A stretch of 64,000 nt of DNA from assembly GCF_003426945.1 (NCBI RefSeq), contig NZ_QURO01000004.1:248001-312000 (forward strand), given 5' to 3'. The stretch's first letter is position 1; each line of letters opens with the position of its first letter. The notes beneath the pieces are model-generated. The model had not been told where the DNA came from. It worked only from the letters and a program-made list of their open reading frames with translations, and ran no database searches. The DNA is from Thermus sediminis. Lineage in GTDB: Bacteria > Deinococcota > Deinococci > Deinococcales > Thermaceae. Made by a program: the position numbers and the translations under genes. This document shows positions 8,112 to 17,146 of the stretch, one piece after another.

Positions 8112-9640
8112 CCCAGGCGGGGCACCCGGCGCACCTCCTGGCCCTGGGCCTCGAGGTGATAGGCCTCCTCCCCTTCCCCAGGGAAGTCCTCCCGGAAGTG
8201 GGCCCCCCGGCTTTCCCGCCGGAGGAGGGCCATCTGGAGGAGGAAGCGGGCCAGGAGGAGGAGACTTCCTGCCTCCACCTCCTCCCGCCCCACCTCCTTA
8301 GGAGGGCGCTCCTCTAGGGGAAGCTCCTCGGCCAGGGCCAGGGCCCGCCCAAGCCCCTCCCCCCGCCGCACCACCCCCGCCTCCTGGCCCATGGCCTCCC
8401 TGAGAGAAGGGAGAAGGCCCGGGTCCAGGCTAAGGGCGGGAAGGGGCTCGGCCCCTTTGGGAAGGCCTTTTAGGGGCCCCCACTGCGGCGAAAGCCGCGG
8501 TGGGGTACTTAGGTCCTCCAAGGCCGCCAACGCGGCCCGCTCCCCCATGACCAGGCCCTCCAGGAGGCTATTGGAGGCCAGGCGGTTGGCCCCGTGGAAG
8601 CCCGTGGAGGCCACCTCCCCGGCGGCGTAGAGCCCCGGCACCCCGGTGAAGCCCAAGAGGTCCGTCTTAACCCCACCCATGGCGTAGTGGGCGGCGGGGG
8701 CCACAGGGAGGGGTTCACGGAAGGGGTCCAGCCCCAGGGCCAGGGCGGAGGCCGCCACCGTGGGGAAGCGTTCCCTCAGGTTAGGGATGGGCCTCAGGTC
8801 CAGATACACCCCGCCAGTCCGTTCCCTTTCCCGGTGCACCGCCCGGGCCACCACGTCCCGGGGGGCAAGCTCCCCTTGGGGGTCGTACCGGGGCATGAAG
8901 CGCTCCCCTCTGGCGTTCAGGAGGACTGCCCCCTCCCCCCGGCAGGCCTCGCTGATGAGGGAACCATCGGGCAGGGCCGTGGGGTGGAACTGGACGAACT
9001 CCAGGTCCCTTAAGGTGGCCCCCGCCCGCCACGCCAAGGCCATCCCGTCCCCCGTGGCCCCCCTGGGGTTGGTGGTCACGGGGAAAAGCCGCCCCAAGCC
9101 CCCCGTGGCCAGGAGGACCGCCCCGGAGCGCACCAGGAGGGGGCCCTTAGGGGAGAGGACCCAGGCCCCCGCCACCCGTCCCCCGGAAAGGAGGAGGCTC
9201 ACCGCCTGATAGCCCTCCAGAACCGGGCTTCGCAGGCGGGCGAGGAGGCCCTTTAGGAGGAGGAGGCCCGAGCGGTCCCCGCCCAGGTGGCGGACCCGGG
9301 GGCGGCTATGCCCCCCTTCCCGGGTGGGCTCGGCATGGAAGGGAAGGCCCATGGAAAGGAGGCGCTCCAGGTGGCGGGGGGCCTCCTCCAGGATGGAGCG
9401 GGCCACCTTCTCTTCCACCAGGCCCCGCCCCGCCCGGAGGGTGTCCTGGAGGTGGGCCTCGAGGTCGGCCTCGTCCAGAGGGAAGGCCACCCCGCCCTGG
9501 GCCCAGGGGGTAGCGCCCGAGGGCAGGGAGTCCTTGCTGAGGAGGAGAACCCGGGCTCCTCTGGCCTCCGCCGCCAGGGCCCCGTAAACCCCGGCCACCC
9601 CCGCTCCCAGGATGAGGAGGTCGGTCTCCAGGTGCTCCAT
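8108..9640 (-). CDS. nadB: L-aspartate oxidase NadB
   Basis: 510 residues. An N-terminal FAD-binding GAGVAGVYGALAAEARGA, the substrate-pocket RGEGAVLLNARGERF region and the C-terminal AAGEVASTGFHGANRLASNS motif identify L-aspartate oxidase. It makes iminoaspartate, which NadA condenses to quinolinate. The ATG at 9640 overlaps the nadA stop (TGATG); the same reading frame is open far upstream but that extension is only a shadow of nadA. Residues around LSTPPRLSPQWGPLKG are encoded by a 41-bp dispersed palindromic repeat (8473-8514), which looks like an in-frame insertion in a linker before the C-terminal helical part. Confidence 0.95.
   Translation of the reverse strand: MEHLETDLLILGAGVAGVYGALAAEARGARVLLLSKDSLPSGATPWAQGGVAFPLDEADLEAHLQDTLRAGRGLVEEKVARSILEEAPRHLERLLSMGLPFHAEPTREGGHSRPRVRHLGGDRSGLLLLKGLLARLRSPVLEGYQAVSLLLSGGRVAGAWVLSPKGPLLVRSGAVLLATGGLGRLFPVTTNPRGATGDGMALAWRAGATLRDLEFVQFHPTALPDGSLISEACRGEGAVLLNARGERFMPRYDPQGELAPRDVVARAVHRERERTGGVYLDLRPIPNLRERFPTVAASALALGLDPFREPLPVAPAAHYAMGGVKTDLLGFTGVPGLYAAGEVASTGFHGANRLASNSLLEGLVMGERAALAALEDLSTPPRLSPQWGPLKGLPKGAEPLPALSLDPGLLPSLREAMGQEAGVVRRGEGLGRALALAEELPLEERPPKEVGREEVEAGSLLLLARFLLQMALLRRESRGAHFREDFPGEGEEAYHLEAQGQEVRRVPRLG
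8473..8514 (-). repeat. Palindromic dispersed repeat, copy 1, inside nadB
   Basis: Read on the minus strand this begins CCTAAGTACCCCACCGCGG and ends CGCAGTGGGGGCCCC. It matches the intergenic element at 55649-55689 at 39 of 41 positions by eye. The core forms a GC-rich hairpin with a TTT-containing loop. It is translated in frame as part of NadB, so either a mobile palindrome inserted without breaking the gene or the protein segment tolerates any sequence. Confidence 0.7.
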
Positions 9641-10563
9641 CAGCCCACGGCCACCATGCCGAGAAGGGCCCGCCTCGCCCGCTTCGCCACCTCCTCGGGC
9701 ACCTGGACCACGTGCTTCAGGTCCCGGAGGGAGTGGTAGACCTTCTCCAGGGTAATCCGCTTCATGTACTCGCAGACCGCATCGGGCTTCACCGGGAAAA
9801 AGGCCTTTCCCGGGGCCTCCTTCCTCAGGCGGTGGAGAATGCCCACCTCGGTGGCCACCACGAAGGCCTCCTTTTCCGAGGCCTTGGCGTGGCGCACCAT
9901 CCCCTCGGTGGAAAGCATCTTGGCATCGGGCTTCAGGTAGAGGCAGCCCGAGCCGCAACCGCACTCGGGGTGGATGAGGAACTCCGCCTCGGGGTGGGCC
10001 TCCAGGAGGGCCAGAAGATGCTCCTCCCGGATCCCCGCGTGCACGTGGCACTCTCCCGGGAACAAGTCCATTTTCCTTCCGGTAACCCGGGCCACGTGGG
10101 CCCCCAGGAACATGTCGGGGACAAAGTAGATGGGCCGGTCCTGGGGGAGGCGGGAGACCACTTCCACGGCGTTGGCGCTGGTGACGCACACGTCGGCCAG
10201 GGCCTTCACCTCGGCCCTGGTGTTCACGTAGGCCACCACGATCCCGTCGGGGTGGGCCCTTTTCCACTCCAGGATGTCCTCGGGGCGGATGCTGTCCGCC
10301 AGGGAGCAGCCCGCCTCGAGGTCCGGGAGGAGGACGGTCTTTTCGGGGTTCAGGATGGCGGCGGTCTCCGCCATGAAGTGGACCCCGCAGAAGACGATGA
10401 CCTCGGCCTGGGTGCGCTGGGCTTCCCGGGCGAGGCTTAGGGAGTCCCCCACGAAATCCGCCACCTCCTGCACCTCGGGGAGCTGGTAGGAGTGGGCCAG
10501 GATGACCGCCTTGCGCTTTTCCTTGAGTTCCAGAACCGCCTGGGTCAGGGTTTCCTTATCCAT
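9640..10563 (-). CDS. nadA: Quinolinate synthase A
   Basis: 307 residues, the normal length of NadA. It condenses iminoaspartate with dihydroxyacetone phosphate using a [4Fe-4S] cluster held by three cysteines. Candidate ligands are visible in VIVFCGVHFMAET (near residue 80), in DVCVTSANAVEV or the following histidine-rich stretch, and in HPECGCGSGCLYL. ATG at 10563 overlaps the end of the vapC gene by eight bases; its stop overlaps nadB. Middle gene of the NAD operon. Confidence 0.95.
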   Translation of the reverse strand: MDKETLTQAVLELKEKRKAVILAHSYQLPEVQEVADFVGDSLSLAREAQRTQAEVIVFCGVHFMAETAAILNPEKTVLLPDLEAGCSLADSIRPEDILEWKRAHPDGIVVAYVNTRAEVKALADVCVTSANAVEVVSRLPQDRPIYFVPDMFLGAHVARVTGRKMDLFPGECHVHAGIREEHLLALLEAHPEAEFLIHPECGCGSGCLYLKPDAKMLSTEGMVRHAKASEKEAFVVATEVGILHRLRKEAPGKAFFPVKPDAVCEYMKRITLEKVYHSLRDLKHVVQVPEEVAKRARRALLGMVAVG

Positions 10564-10975
10564 GGTTTTCTTGGACAGGCTGGAAGCCTTGCTCCCAAAA
10601 GTGGGCGTCGTAGGCGAAGGCCCTTTCCATCTCCCTCCGCCGCATGAAGAGGAAGCTGGTCCAGTCCACCAGGCTCACGTCCCGCCTCCCCGAAGCCAGG
10701 GTGGCGGTGAGGGCCGCCTGGTGCAACTCCCCGTCCACCGGGGCCACCCGCACCACCCCCAGGAGGTCGTGGACCAGGACCCTGGCCGCCTCCATTCCCA
10801 GCCGTCTCTGCACCAAGGCCAGGCTTTCCACCACCACGTAGGCGTGGGTGTGAAGGGGGATTCTACGCCTGAGGAGCTCCGCAAAGGCCTGAGCGGCCTC
10901 CTGGTGGTGGGCATCGTCCCGGTCCAGGAGGGCGTAGAGGGCCGAGGTGTCAACGAAGGCTGCGGAAGGCCTCAT
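10556..10975 (-). CDS. vapC: PIN-domain ribonuclease, VapC-like toxin
   Basis: 139-residue PIN domain with all four expected acidic residues: FVDTSALYALL (first Asp), VVVESLALV (Glu), SLVDWTSF (Asp) and FAYDAHFWEQGF (Asp). PIN toxins cut specific RNAs in a metal-dependent way. It overlaps the RHH-type antitoxin gene upstream by 26 bases and nadA downstream by eight, so it is fully embedded in the nadC-nadA-nadB operon. The C-terminus ends at QENHG, overlapping the nadA start. The fold and pairing are clear; toxicity is inferred. Confidence 0.85.
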   Translation of the reverse strand: MRPSAAFVDTSALYALLDRDDAHHQEAAQAFAELLRRRIPLHTHAYVVVESLALVQRRLGMEAARVLVHDLLGVVRVAPVDGELHQAALTATLASGRRDVSLVDWTSFLFMRRREMERAFAYDAHFWEQGFQPVQENHG

Positions 10976-11204
10976 CTAGGTATTGGTCATGGGCCTCGCT
11001 CACGTCCTTGGCCCCTGAGGCGAAGCGGCCCACCGCCTCTAGGGCCCGTCTCGCCCGCTCCTCATAGCCGCCGTTCTCCTCCTCCAATAGGTAGCGCTCC
11101 ACCGCCCGGCGGACCAGCTCCGCCAAGGAGACCCCCTCCTCCAGGGCCTTGGCCCTCAGACGCACCAACTGGTCCTCCGGGAGTTGGACCTGGGTCCGCA
11201 CCAT
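10950..11204 (-). CDS. vapB: Ribbon-helix-helix antitoxin, VapB-like
   Basis: 84 residues from the ATG at 11204. The N-terminal strand MVRTQVQLPEDQLVRLRAKA and following helices (GVSLAELVRRAVERYL) are a ribbon-helix-helix DNA-binding domain; the acidic C-terminal tail should wrap around the VapC toxin. An alternative in-frame ATG lies at 11225. Neither has a convincing ribosome site, so it is probably translated by coupling to nadC, whose stop is at 11230. The start codon sits inside one of two direct repeats (11202-11236) that look like its own operator. Confidence 0.82.
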   Translation of the reverse strand: MVRTQVQLPEDQLVRLRAKALEEGVSLAELVRRAVERYLLEEENGGYEERARRALEAVGRFASGAKDVSEAHDQYLDEAFRSLR

Positions 11205-11236
11205 GCCATCATGGTAGCACATCATGCCATCATGGT
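11202..11236. promoter_or_regulatory. Twin direct repeats, likely VapB operator
   Basis: The 14-mer CATGCCATCATGGT occurs exactly twice, at 11202-11215 and 11223-11236. The start-to-start spacing is 21 bases, two turns of B-DNA. Each copy is an imperfect palindrome (CCATG...CATGG). Ribbon-helix-helix antitoxins typically bind such phased repeats at their own gene start. The right-hand copy overlaps the end of nadC, including its stop. Confidence 0.5.
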
Positions 11237-12069
11237 TTGACCACCAGGAGGGAGAGGTCCAAGGCCTTGGCGGAGTGGGTGAGGGCCCCCACGCTCACGT
11301 AGTCCACCCCCGCCTCCGCCGCCTCCTTGGCCCTTTCCAGGGTCATGTTGCCGCTGGCCTCCAGAGGCACCCGCCCCCCTACCCGGCGCACCGCCTCGCG
11401 GATGGCCTCCAGGGGGAAGTTGTCCAGGAGGATCAGGTCCGCCCCCGCCTCCAGGGCCTCCTCCAGCTCGGCCAGGTCCCTCACCTCCACCTCCACCTTG
11501 AGGTGGTGGGGGGCCTCCGCCTTGGCCCGCCGCACCGCCTCCCCTACCCCGCCCGCCGCCCGGATGTGGTTCTCCTTGATGAGAACCCCGTCAAAGAGGC
11601 CAAAGCGGTGGTTTCTCCCTCCACCCACCCGCACCGCGTACTTCTCCAGGGCCCTGAGGCCAGGGGTGGTCTTGCGGGTGTCCAGGACCTGGGCCTTGGT
11701 GCCCCTTAGCGCCTCCACGTAGCTCCGGGTGAGGGTGGCGATGCCGGAAAGCCGCTGGAGGAGGTTCAGGGCAAGCCGCTCCCCGGTGAGGATGCCCCTT
11801 AGGGGCCCCGCCACCCGGGCCACCTCCTGGCCCATGTGCACCCGTCCCCCCTCGGGCAAAAGGGGGGTGAAGGCCACCCCTGGGTCCAGGAGGGCGAAGA
11901 CCCGCCCGGCCACGGGGAGACCCGCCACCACCCCCTCCTCCTTGGCCAGGATGACCGCCTCACCCCTTAGGGCCTCGGGAACGAGGAGGGCCGTAGTCAG
12001 GTCCCCATGCCCCAGGTCCTCCAGAAGCCAGGCCCTCAGGGCCTCGTCCAGGTGGGGAAAACCCTCCAC
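11230..12069 (-). CDS. nadC: Nicotinate-nucleotide pyrophosphorylase (quinolinate phosphoribosyltransferase)
   Basis: 279 residues, full length. Family segments are [12 protein letters not shown] near the start, [56 protein letters not shown] and LEASGNMTL. It converts quinolinate and PRPP to nicotinate mononucleotide. The start is the GTG at 12069, six bases after a TATAAG -10 hexamer, which suggests a leaderless message. It is the first gene of nadC-vapB-vapC-nadA-nadB and is divergent from the YyaL-like gene. Confidence 0.93.
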   Translation of the reverse strand: MEGFPHLDEALRAWLLEDLGHGDLTTALLVPEALRGEAVILAKEEGVVAGLPVAGRVFALLDPGVAFTPLLPEGGRVHMGQEVARVAGPLRGILTGERLALNLLQRLSGIATLTRSYVEALRGTKAQVLDTRKTTPGLRALEKYAVRVGGGRNHRFGLFDGVLIKENHIRAAGGVGEAVRRAKAEAPHHLKVEVEVRDLAELEEALEAGADLILLDNFPLEAIREAVRRVGGRVPLEASGNMTLERAKEAAEAGVDYVSVGALTHSAKALDLSLLVVKP

Positions 12070-12075
12070 GCTTCC

Positions 12076-12081
12076 CTTATA
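12076..12081 (-). promoter_or_regulatory. -10 element of the nadC operon
   Basis: TATAAG on the minus strand followed by six bases (GGAAGC) and the nadC GTG. The same hexamer-N6-start geometry recurs at cas1, cas2, galK, polX and others in this window. No clear -35 hexamer is seen at 17 bases upstream. Confidence 0.45.
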
Positions 12082-12136
12082 CCCTATCCCCCCTGTTCTT
12101 ACAGAAGCCTAGGCCAAGGTGGCGTAGGCTTGGAGG

Positions 12137-14059
12137 ATGAACCGGCTCAAGGACGCCAAGAGCCCCTACCTCCTGGCCCACGCAGAAGACCCCGTGGACT
12201 GGCACCCCTTCGGGGAGGAGGCCTTCCGGAAAGCCCAAGAGGAGGGCAAGCCCATCTTCCTCTCCGTGGGCTACCACACCTGCCACTGGTGCCACGTGAT
12301 GCACCGGGAGTCCTTCCGGGACGAGGGGGTGGCCGCCCTCCTCAACGCCCACTTCGTGCCCGTCAAGGTGGACCGGGAGGAGCTTCCCGATGTGGACGCC
12401 GCCTACATGCGGGCCCTGGTGAGCCTCACCGGCCAGGGGGGCTGGCCCATGAGCCTCTTCCTCACCCCGGAGGGGAAGCCCTTCTTTGGGGGGACCTACT
12501 TCCCCAAGGAGGACCGGGGTGGCCTCCCCGGGTTCAAGCGGGTCCTCCTGGGCGTGGCCAGGGCCTGGCGGGAGGAGCAGGAGGCCCTCAAGGAGGAGGC
12601 GGAAAGGCTCGCAAAGGCCCTTTGGCGAAGCCTGAGCCCACCCCCGGGCCCGGTTCCTCAGGACGTGGAGGATAGGGCCTTGGAAGCCCTTCTCCGCTCC
12701 TTTGACCCCGAGTGGGGGGGCTTCCTCCCCGCCCCCAAGTTCCCCCAGGGGCCCCTCCTCCTCTACCTCCTGGCCCGGGCCTGGCAGGGGGAGGAGGCCC
12801 CAAAGGCCATGCTCCGGAAGACCTTCACCGCCATGGCCCTGGGCGGGGTCTACGACCAGGTGGGCGGGGGGTTCCACCGCTACGCCACCGACCGCCTCTG
12901 GCGCCTCCCCCACTTTGAGAAGATGCTCTACGACAACGCCCTCCTGGCCCGGGTCTACCTGGGGGCCCACCGGGTCCTGAAAGACCCCCTTTTCCTCCGG
13001 GTGGCCCGGGAGACCCTGGACTGGCTCCTTTCCATGCAGCATCGGGAAGGGGGGTTCTTCACCGCCCTGGACGCGGAGAGCGAGGGGGAGGAGGGGCTTT
13101 ACTACACCTGGACGGAGGGGGAGCTCAGAGGGGCCCTGGGGGAGGACTTTCCCCTGGCCCGCCGCTACTTCGCCCTAGGGGAGGACCTCCTGGGCCGCTC
13201 CGTCCTCACCGCCTGGGGGGAGGAGGCCCTCCAGAGGGAGCTTGGGGAAGGCTTCGCCCCCTGGCGGGAAGGGGTGCGGAGGAGGCTTCAGGAGGCCAGG
13301 CGGAGGCGGATGCCCCCGGCCCTGGACGACAAGGTCCTGGCCGACTGGTCCAGTCTGGCGGTGAGGGCCCTGGCGGAGGCGGGAAGGCTCCTCCAGGAGG
13401 GGAGGTACCTGGAGGCGGCCCGAAGGGGGGTCCACTTCCTCCTCCAGAGGATGGGGAAGGGGGGCGTTCTCCGCCACGCCTGGCGGGAGGGCCGCCTGGG
13501 AGAGGAGGCCTACCTGGCCGACCAGGCCTTCGCCGCCTTGGCCCTCCTGGAGCTCTACGCCGCCACAGGGGAGTGGCCCTACCTGGAGGAGGCGAGGAGG
13601 CTTTTGGAGGCGGGCCTCGCCCTCCTGGAGGAGCCGGGCCTTCCCCTCCCCGCCAGGGCCCTGGAGGAGGGGGCCCTCCCCTCTGGGGAAAGCGCCCTGG
13701 CCGAGGCCCTTTGGCGGCTGGGGGGGCTTTTCGGCCCCCGGTACCACGAGAAGGCCAGGGCCCTCCTGGAGGCCCAGGCCCACTTCCTCGCCCGCCACCC
13801 GGAGGCCTTTCCCGGCTTCCTCCTGGTCCACCGCCTCCTGAAGGAGGGAACGGAGCTGGCTGTCCCCTTTCCTTCCCCCCACCTCCAGGAGGTCCAGGCC
13901 CAGTACCTGCCCCTGACCCAGCTCGTCCTGGGGCCCGCGGGGGCCCTGCCCGCCCTCGAGGGCAAGGAGCCCGGCCTCCTCTACCCCTGCCGCCGGGGGG
14001 CCTGCCGCCTGCCCACGGGGAGCCTGGAAGAGGCTCTAGAGGCCCTCAGGTCGCCCTGA
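12137..14059 (+). CDS. YyaL/DUF255 thioredoxin-domain protein
   Basis: 640 residues. An N-terminal thioredoxin-like domain has the redox-type motif C49-H-W-C52 ([13 protein letters not shown]), preceded by [19 protein letters not shown], the signature of the YyaL/SPATA20 family. The C-terminal about 450 residues form an alpha/alpha barrel related to glycosyl-hydrolase and epimerase folds ([37 protein letters not shown]). The true activity of this family is not established. ATG at 12137 has GGAGG directly before it. Its 3' end overlaps the convergent carboxyltransferase-like gene by 14 bases. Confidence 0.88.
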   Translation: MNRLKDAKSPYLLAHAEDPVDWHPFGEEAFRKAQEEGKPIFLSVGYHTCHWCHVMHRESFRDEGVAALLNAHFVPVKVDREELPDVDAAYMRALVSLTGQGGWPMSLFLTPEGKPFFGGTYFPKEDRGGLPGFKRVLLGVARAWREEQEALKEEAERLAKALWRSLSPPPGPVPQDVEDRALEALLRSFDPEWGGFLPAPKFPQGPLLLYLLARAWQGEEAPKAMLRKTFTAMALGGVYDQVGGGFHRYATDRLWRLPHFEKMLYDNALLARVYLGAHRVLKDPLFLRVARETLDWLLSMQHREGGFFTALDAESEGEEGLYYTWTEGELRGALGEDFPLARRYFALGEDLLGRSVLTAWGEEALQRELGEGFAPWREGVRRRLQEARRRRMPPALDDKVLADWSSLAVRALAEAGRLLQEGRYLEAARRGVHFLLQRMGKGGVLRHAWREGRLGEEAYLADQAFAALALLELYAATGEWPYLEEARRLLEAGLALLEEPGLPLPARALEEGALPSGESALAEALWRLGGLFGPRYHEKARALLEAQAHFLARHPEAFPGFLLVHRLLKEGTELAVPFPSPHLQEVQAQYLPLTQLVLGPAGALPALEGKEPGLLYPCRRGACRLPTGSLEEALEALRSP

Positions 14060-15530
14060 AGCGCACCCAGGCCCCGGGCCAGGCCTGGCCCAGGAGCCAG
14101 AGGTCCCGGGGGTCCACCCGGGCGGGCTTGGCATAGCCCCCCAGGCTCCCCTTGTCCGCCAGGAGGACCAAAGGCCTTCCCGACGGGGGCACCTGCACCC
14201 CGCCCAGGGGGGTGGGCTCGGAAAGCCCCTCCCCCCCGGGGACCTCGGGGCCCAGGAGCTCCAAGCCCATGCGGTCGGCCCGCGCCACCCGGAAAGGCCC
14301 CTGGAGAAGGGCCTGGAAGGCCTCCCGGCCGAACTGGGGCCCGGGGAGGAGGCGGAGGGTGAGGACCTGGGGGAGGGGCCTTGGGGCAAAGGCCAGGCCG
14401 GGGCGGGCCGGACGCTCCTCCCCTAGGCCCAGGACGTCCCCCGCCCTCAGGGGCCGCCCGATCCGCCCCCTCAGGTCCGGGGAGGCGGAGCCCAGGAAGG
14501 GGGTGGCCTCGAGGCCCCCCGCCACCGCCAGGTACCCCCGCACCCCAAGGCCCCCCGGGCGGAAGCGGAGGGCCTTGCCTTTGGGCCAAAGGAAGCTAAG
14601 CCCCGGCGGCACCTCCGCCCCGTCTACCTCCACCCAAAGCCCATACCCGGCAAAGGCCGCCACCAGGGGCCTGAGGGCGGTGAGCACGGGGCCCCTTAGG
14701 CTCACCTCCAGAAGGGGGGCATCGGGGCGGTTTCCCACCAGGCGGTTGGCCATCTGGGCGGAGTAGGGGTCTAAAGGCCCCGAGCGGGCCAGGCCGAAGC
14801 GGCCCATGAGGAACCTCCCCCCGTCCACCAAGAGGTCCAAAAGCCCGGGCTCCTCTACCCGGATGGCGGGAAGCCTGGGCTCCTGGGGAAGGAGTTCCAG
14901 GGGAGCGGGCTCCCCCGGCGTGGGCCCCTCGGCCTCCTGGAAGCGGACCCGGTCCCCCGGGCGGAGGAGAAAGGGCTCCGCGCGGTGAGGGTCGTAGACC
15001 GCGAGGAGGGCAGTCCCCAAGAGGTTCCACCCCCCTGGGGAGGGCAGGGGGTAGATCCCCGTCTGCACCCCCGCCACGGCCACGCAGTGGGCGGGCACCT
15101 TTGGCCTGGGGTGGGGCCTTCTGGGGAGGCGCAGGGGGGGCTCCACCGGGGCCATGAAGGGGAAGCCCGGGGTGAAGCCCAGGGCGTAGACCCGGTAGAG
15201 GGGCTTCCCGTGGAGGGCCTTCACCACCTCCGGGGAGAGGCCTGCCCGGGCAGCCACCTCCAGGAGGTCCTCCCCATCGTAGCGCACGGGGATCTCCACC
15301 ACCCTCCCCTCCTCCACCTCGTCAAGGGACAAGGCTTGGAGGAGGCGAAGAAGCCTCCCCCGGGGAAGCCGCCTGGGGTCGTACTCCAGGTAGAGGGTGC
15401 TGTAGGCGGGGACCGCGTCCAGGAGGCCGGGAGGGGGATTCTTCAAGAGGGCCCCAGCCAGGGCCAAGGCCCTCCGGCTCCCCTCTTCGGAAAGCCCCTC
15501 CCCGAAGCGCAGGTAGACTCCTTCCAGCAC
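14046..15530 (-). CDS. Fused 5-oxoprolinase subunits B and C (KipI-KipA type)
   Basis: 494 residues joining two proteins that are usually separate. Residues about 1-210 are the PxpB/KipI (allophanate hydrolase subunit 1) domain ([49 protein letters not shown]); residues about 220-494 are the PxpC/KipA subunit 2 domain ([48 protein letters not shown]). With PxpA this complex opens 5-oxoproline to glutamate using ATP. No PxpA (LamB/YcsF) gene is seen nearby. Start is a GTG at 15530; the reading frame begins [12 protein letters not shown]. The fusion is known in other bacteria; the function is probable but not proven. Confidence 0.85.
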   Translation of the reverse strand: MLEGVYLRFGEGLSEEGSRRALALAGALLKNPPPGLLDAVPAYSTLYLEYDPRRLPRGRLLRLLQALSLDEVEEGRVVEIPVRYDGEDLLEVAARAGLSPEVVKALHGKPLYRVYALGFTPGFPFMAPVEPPLRLPRRPHPRPKVPAHCVAVAGVQTGIYPLPSPGGWNLLGTALLAVYDPHRAEPFLLRPGDRVRFQEAEGPTPGEPAPLELLPQEPRLPAIRVEEPGLLDLLVDGGRFLMGRFGLARSGPLDPYSAQMANRLVGNRPDAPLLEVSLRGPVLTALRPLVAAFAGYGLWVEVDGAEVPPGLSFLWPKGKALRFRPGGLGVRGYLAVAGGLEATPFLGSASPDLRGRIGRPLRAGDVLGLGEERPARPGLAFAPRPLPQVLTLRLLPGPQFGREAFQALLQGPFRVARADRMGLELLGPEVPGGEGLSEPTPLGGVQVPPSGRPLVLLADKGSLGGYAKPARVDPRDLWLLGQAWPGAWVRFRAT

Positions 15531-15552
15531 CCCCTCACTCTACCGCCCGGCC

Positions 15553-15581
15553 TTGACGCCGGGGCCCAGGAGGCTTATGGT
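15553..15581 (+). promoter_or_regulatory. Promoter of the AidB-like gene
   Basis: TTGACG (15553-15558) and TATGGT (15576-15581) with a 17-base spacer, the best-matching sigma-A-type promoter pair in this window. Like the promoters at 6852 and 63415 it begins CCTTGACG. Confidence 0.6.
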
Positions 15582-15601
15582 GCGGGCAGGAGGAGACCAG
15601 G

Positions 15602-17146
15602 ATGCCAGGGATCTTCTACAGCCAGGGCCAGGACCACTACGCCTTGGACCCGGATCTGAAAGTGGTTTTAGACACTTTTGCTCCGGGCCAGCCCCAGGAG
15701 GAGCTCTCCGCCTTCGGCAGGCTCGTAGGGGAGGAGGTGCTAGAGGTGGCCCACCACATCGACCAGCTCTCCCCACCCCGCCTCCAGATGCACGACCCCG
15801 ATGGAAACCGCATAGACCGGGCTTGGATCTCCCCTGCCCAAAGGGCCGTATTGGAAAGGCTCAGGTCCATGGTCCGCCCCGCCTACGAGGGCCGGGGCTG
15901 GCCCCTCCATTACGCCATGGGCTACCTCCTGGCGGACGGTGGACTTTACTGCATCCTTACCATCACCCACCAGGTGGCCTACGCCCTCCACAAGTACGCC
16001 CCGGAGTGGGAAGGGGTGAAGCGGGACCTCCTCTACGGGAGGGCCTTTGGGGCCACCTGGATGACGGAGATCCAAGGGGGAAGCGACCTGGGGGCGAACC
16101 GCACCCTAGCCAGGAGGGAGGGGGAGGCCTACCGGCTTTACCACGGGGACAAGTACTTCGCCTCGGGGGCGGGGCTTGCGGACTGGGCCCTGGTCACCGC
16201 CCGGCCGGAAGGCGCCCCGGAGGGCCCCAAGGGGCTCGCCCTTTTCCTCCTCCCCCGGGAGGTGGAGGGAGGGCTCAACTTCCGGGTGCGCCGCTTCAAG
16301 GAAAAGCTCGCCACCCGGGCCGTGCCCTCGGGGGAGGTGGAGCTAGAAGGGAGCCTCGCCCACCTTATCGGCAAACCCGAGGAGGGGATCTACTACACCC
16401 TGGAAACCCTCACCGTGGCCCGCCTGGCCAACGCCGCAGCCGCCATGGGCCTCGCCAAGAAGGCCCACCTGGAGACCCTCTTCCGGGTGCGCCGCCGCAT
16501 GGCCTTCGGCAAAAGGCTCCTGGACCACGACCTCGTCCGGCACGACCTCCTAGAGATGCGCCTAAGGCAGGTGGCGGGCACCGCCCTGGCCTTCCTGGCC
16601 GTGGCCCAGTTTGACCGGGTCTGGGAGGAAAGGCCCCCCTACTCCCCGGCCTACCACCTGGCCCGCCTCCTCTCCCACCTGGCCAAGGGGCGCACCGCCG
16701 AGCACGCCGCCCAGGTCACCGGGCTTGCCATGGAGCTCTTTGGCGGGCTCGGTTTCTTGGAGGAGTACGGGGTGGCCCGCTTCCACCGGGAAGCCCTCAT
16801 CACCCCCATCTGGGAGGGCCCGGCCAACATCCAAGCCCTGGACATGCTGGAGGCCGTGGCCAAGAAAAGGGCCCACGAGCCCCTTCTGGAGATGCTCCAG
16901 GCCACCCCCCTAGCCCTAAAGGCGGCGGAAGGGGCCCTGAGGCGCCTGGAGGAGGAGGGCCCCTGGCACGCCAAGGAGGCCCTAAGGCGCCTTTCGGACG
17001 CCCTCAGCGTCCACGCCCTTTCGGCCATGGGGGAGCCCTACGGAGAGATGGCCCGGCTCTACGCCCGCCGCTTCCTGGAGGGGGAAAGCCTCCCCAAGGA
17101 GGCGGCAAGGCCCGAGCTTTACGACCCCTGGTGGAGCCTCTCGTAG
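15602..17146 (+). CDS. Acyl-CoA dehydrogenase family protein, AidB-like
   Basis: 514 residues, longer than a standard acyl-CoA dehydrogenase and laid out like AidB. The AidB-like N-terminal region (HHIDQLSPPRLQMHDPDGNR) precedes the FAD-binding MTEIQGGSDLGANRT and the C-terminal FGGLGFLEEYGVARFHRE and PIWEGPANIQALD motifs. AidB proteins bind DNA and have weak isovaleryl-CoA dehydrogenase activity; the physiological reaction is unsettled. ATG at 15602 has a ribosome site (GGAGGAGACCAGG) and its own promoter. Its end overlaps the convergent aldehyde:ferredoxin oxidoreductase gene by 28 bases. Confidence 0.85.
   Translation: MPGIFYSQGQDHYALDPDLKVVLDTFAPGQPQEELSAFGRLVGEEVLEVAHHIDQLSPPRLQMHDPDGNRIDRAWISPAQRAVLERLRSMVRPAYEGRGWPLHYAMGYLLADGGLYCILTITHQVAYALHKYAPEWEGVKRDLLYGRAFGATWMTEIQGGSDLGANRTLARREGEAYRLYHGDKYFASGAGLADWALVTARPEGAPEGPKGLALFLLPREVEGGLNFRVRRFKEKLATRAVPSGEVELEGSLAHLIGKPEEGIYYTLETLTVARLANAAAAMGLAKKAHLETLFRVRRRMAFGKRLLDHDLVRHDLLEMRLRQVAGTALAFLAVAQFDRVWEERPPYSPAYHLARLLSHLAKGRTAEHAAQVTGLAMELFGGLGFLEEYGVARFHREALITPIWEGPANIQALDMLEAVAKKRAHEPLLEMLQATPLALKAAEGALRRLEEEGPWHAKEALRRLSDALSVHALSAMGEPYGEMARLYARRFLEGESLPKEAARPELYDPWWSLS

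Noticed and set aside
9641-10267. Upstream extension of nadB to a 719-residue protein
   Set aside because: The extra 209 codons run across nadA in another frame and have no homology-like features; NadB starts at the ATG overlapping the nadA stop.
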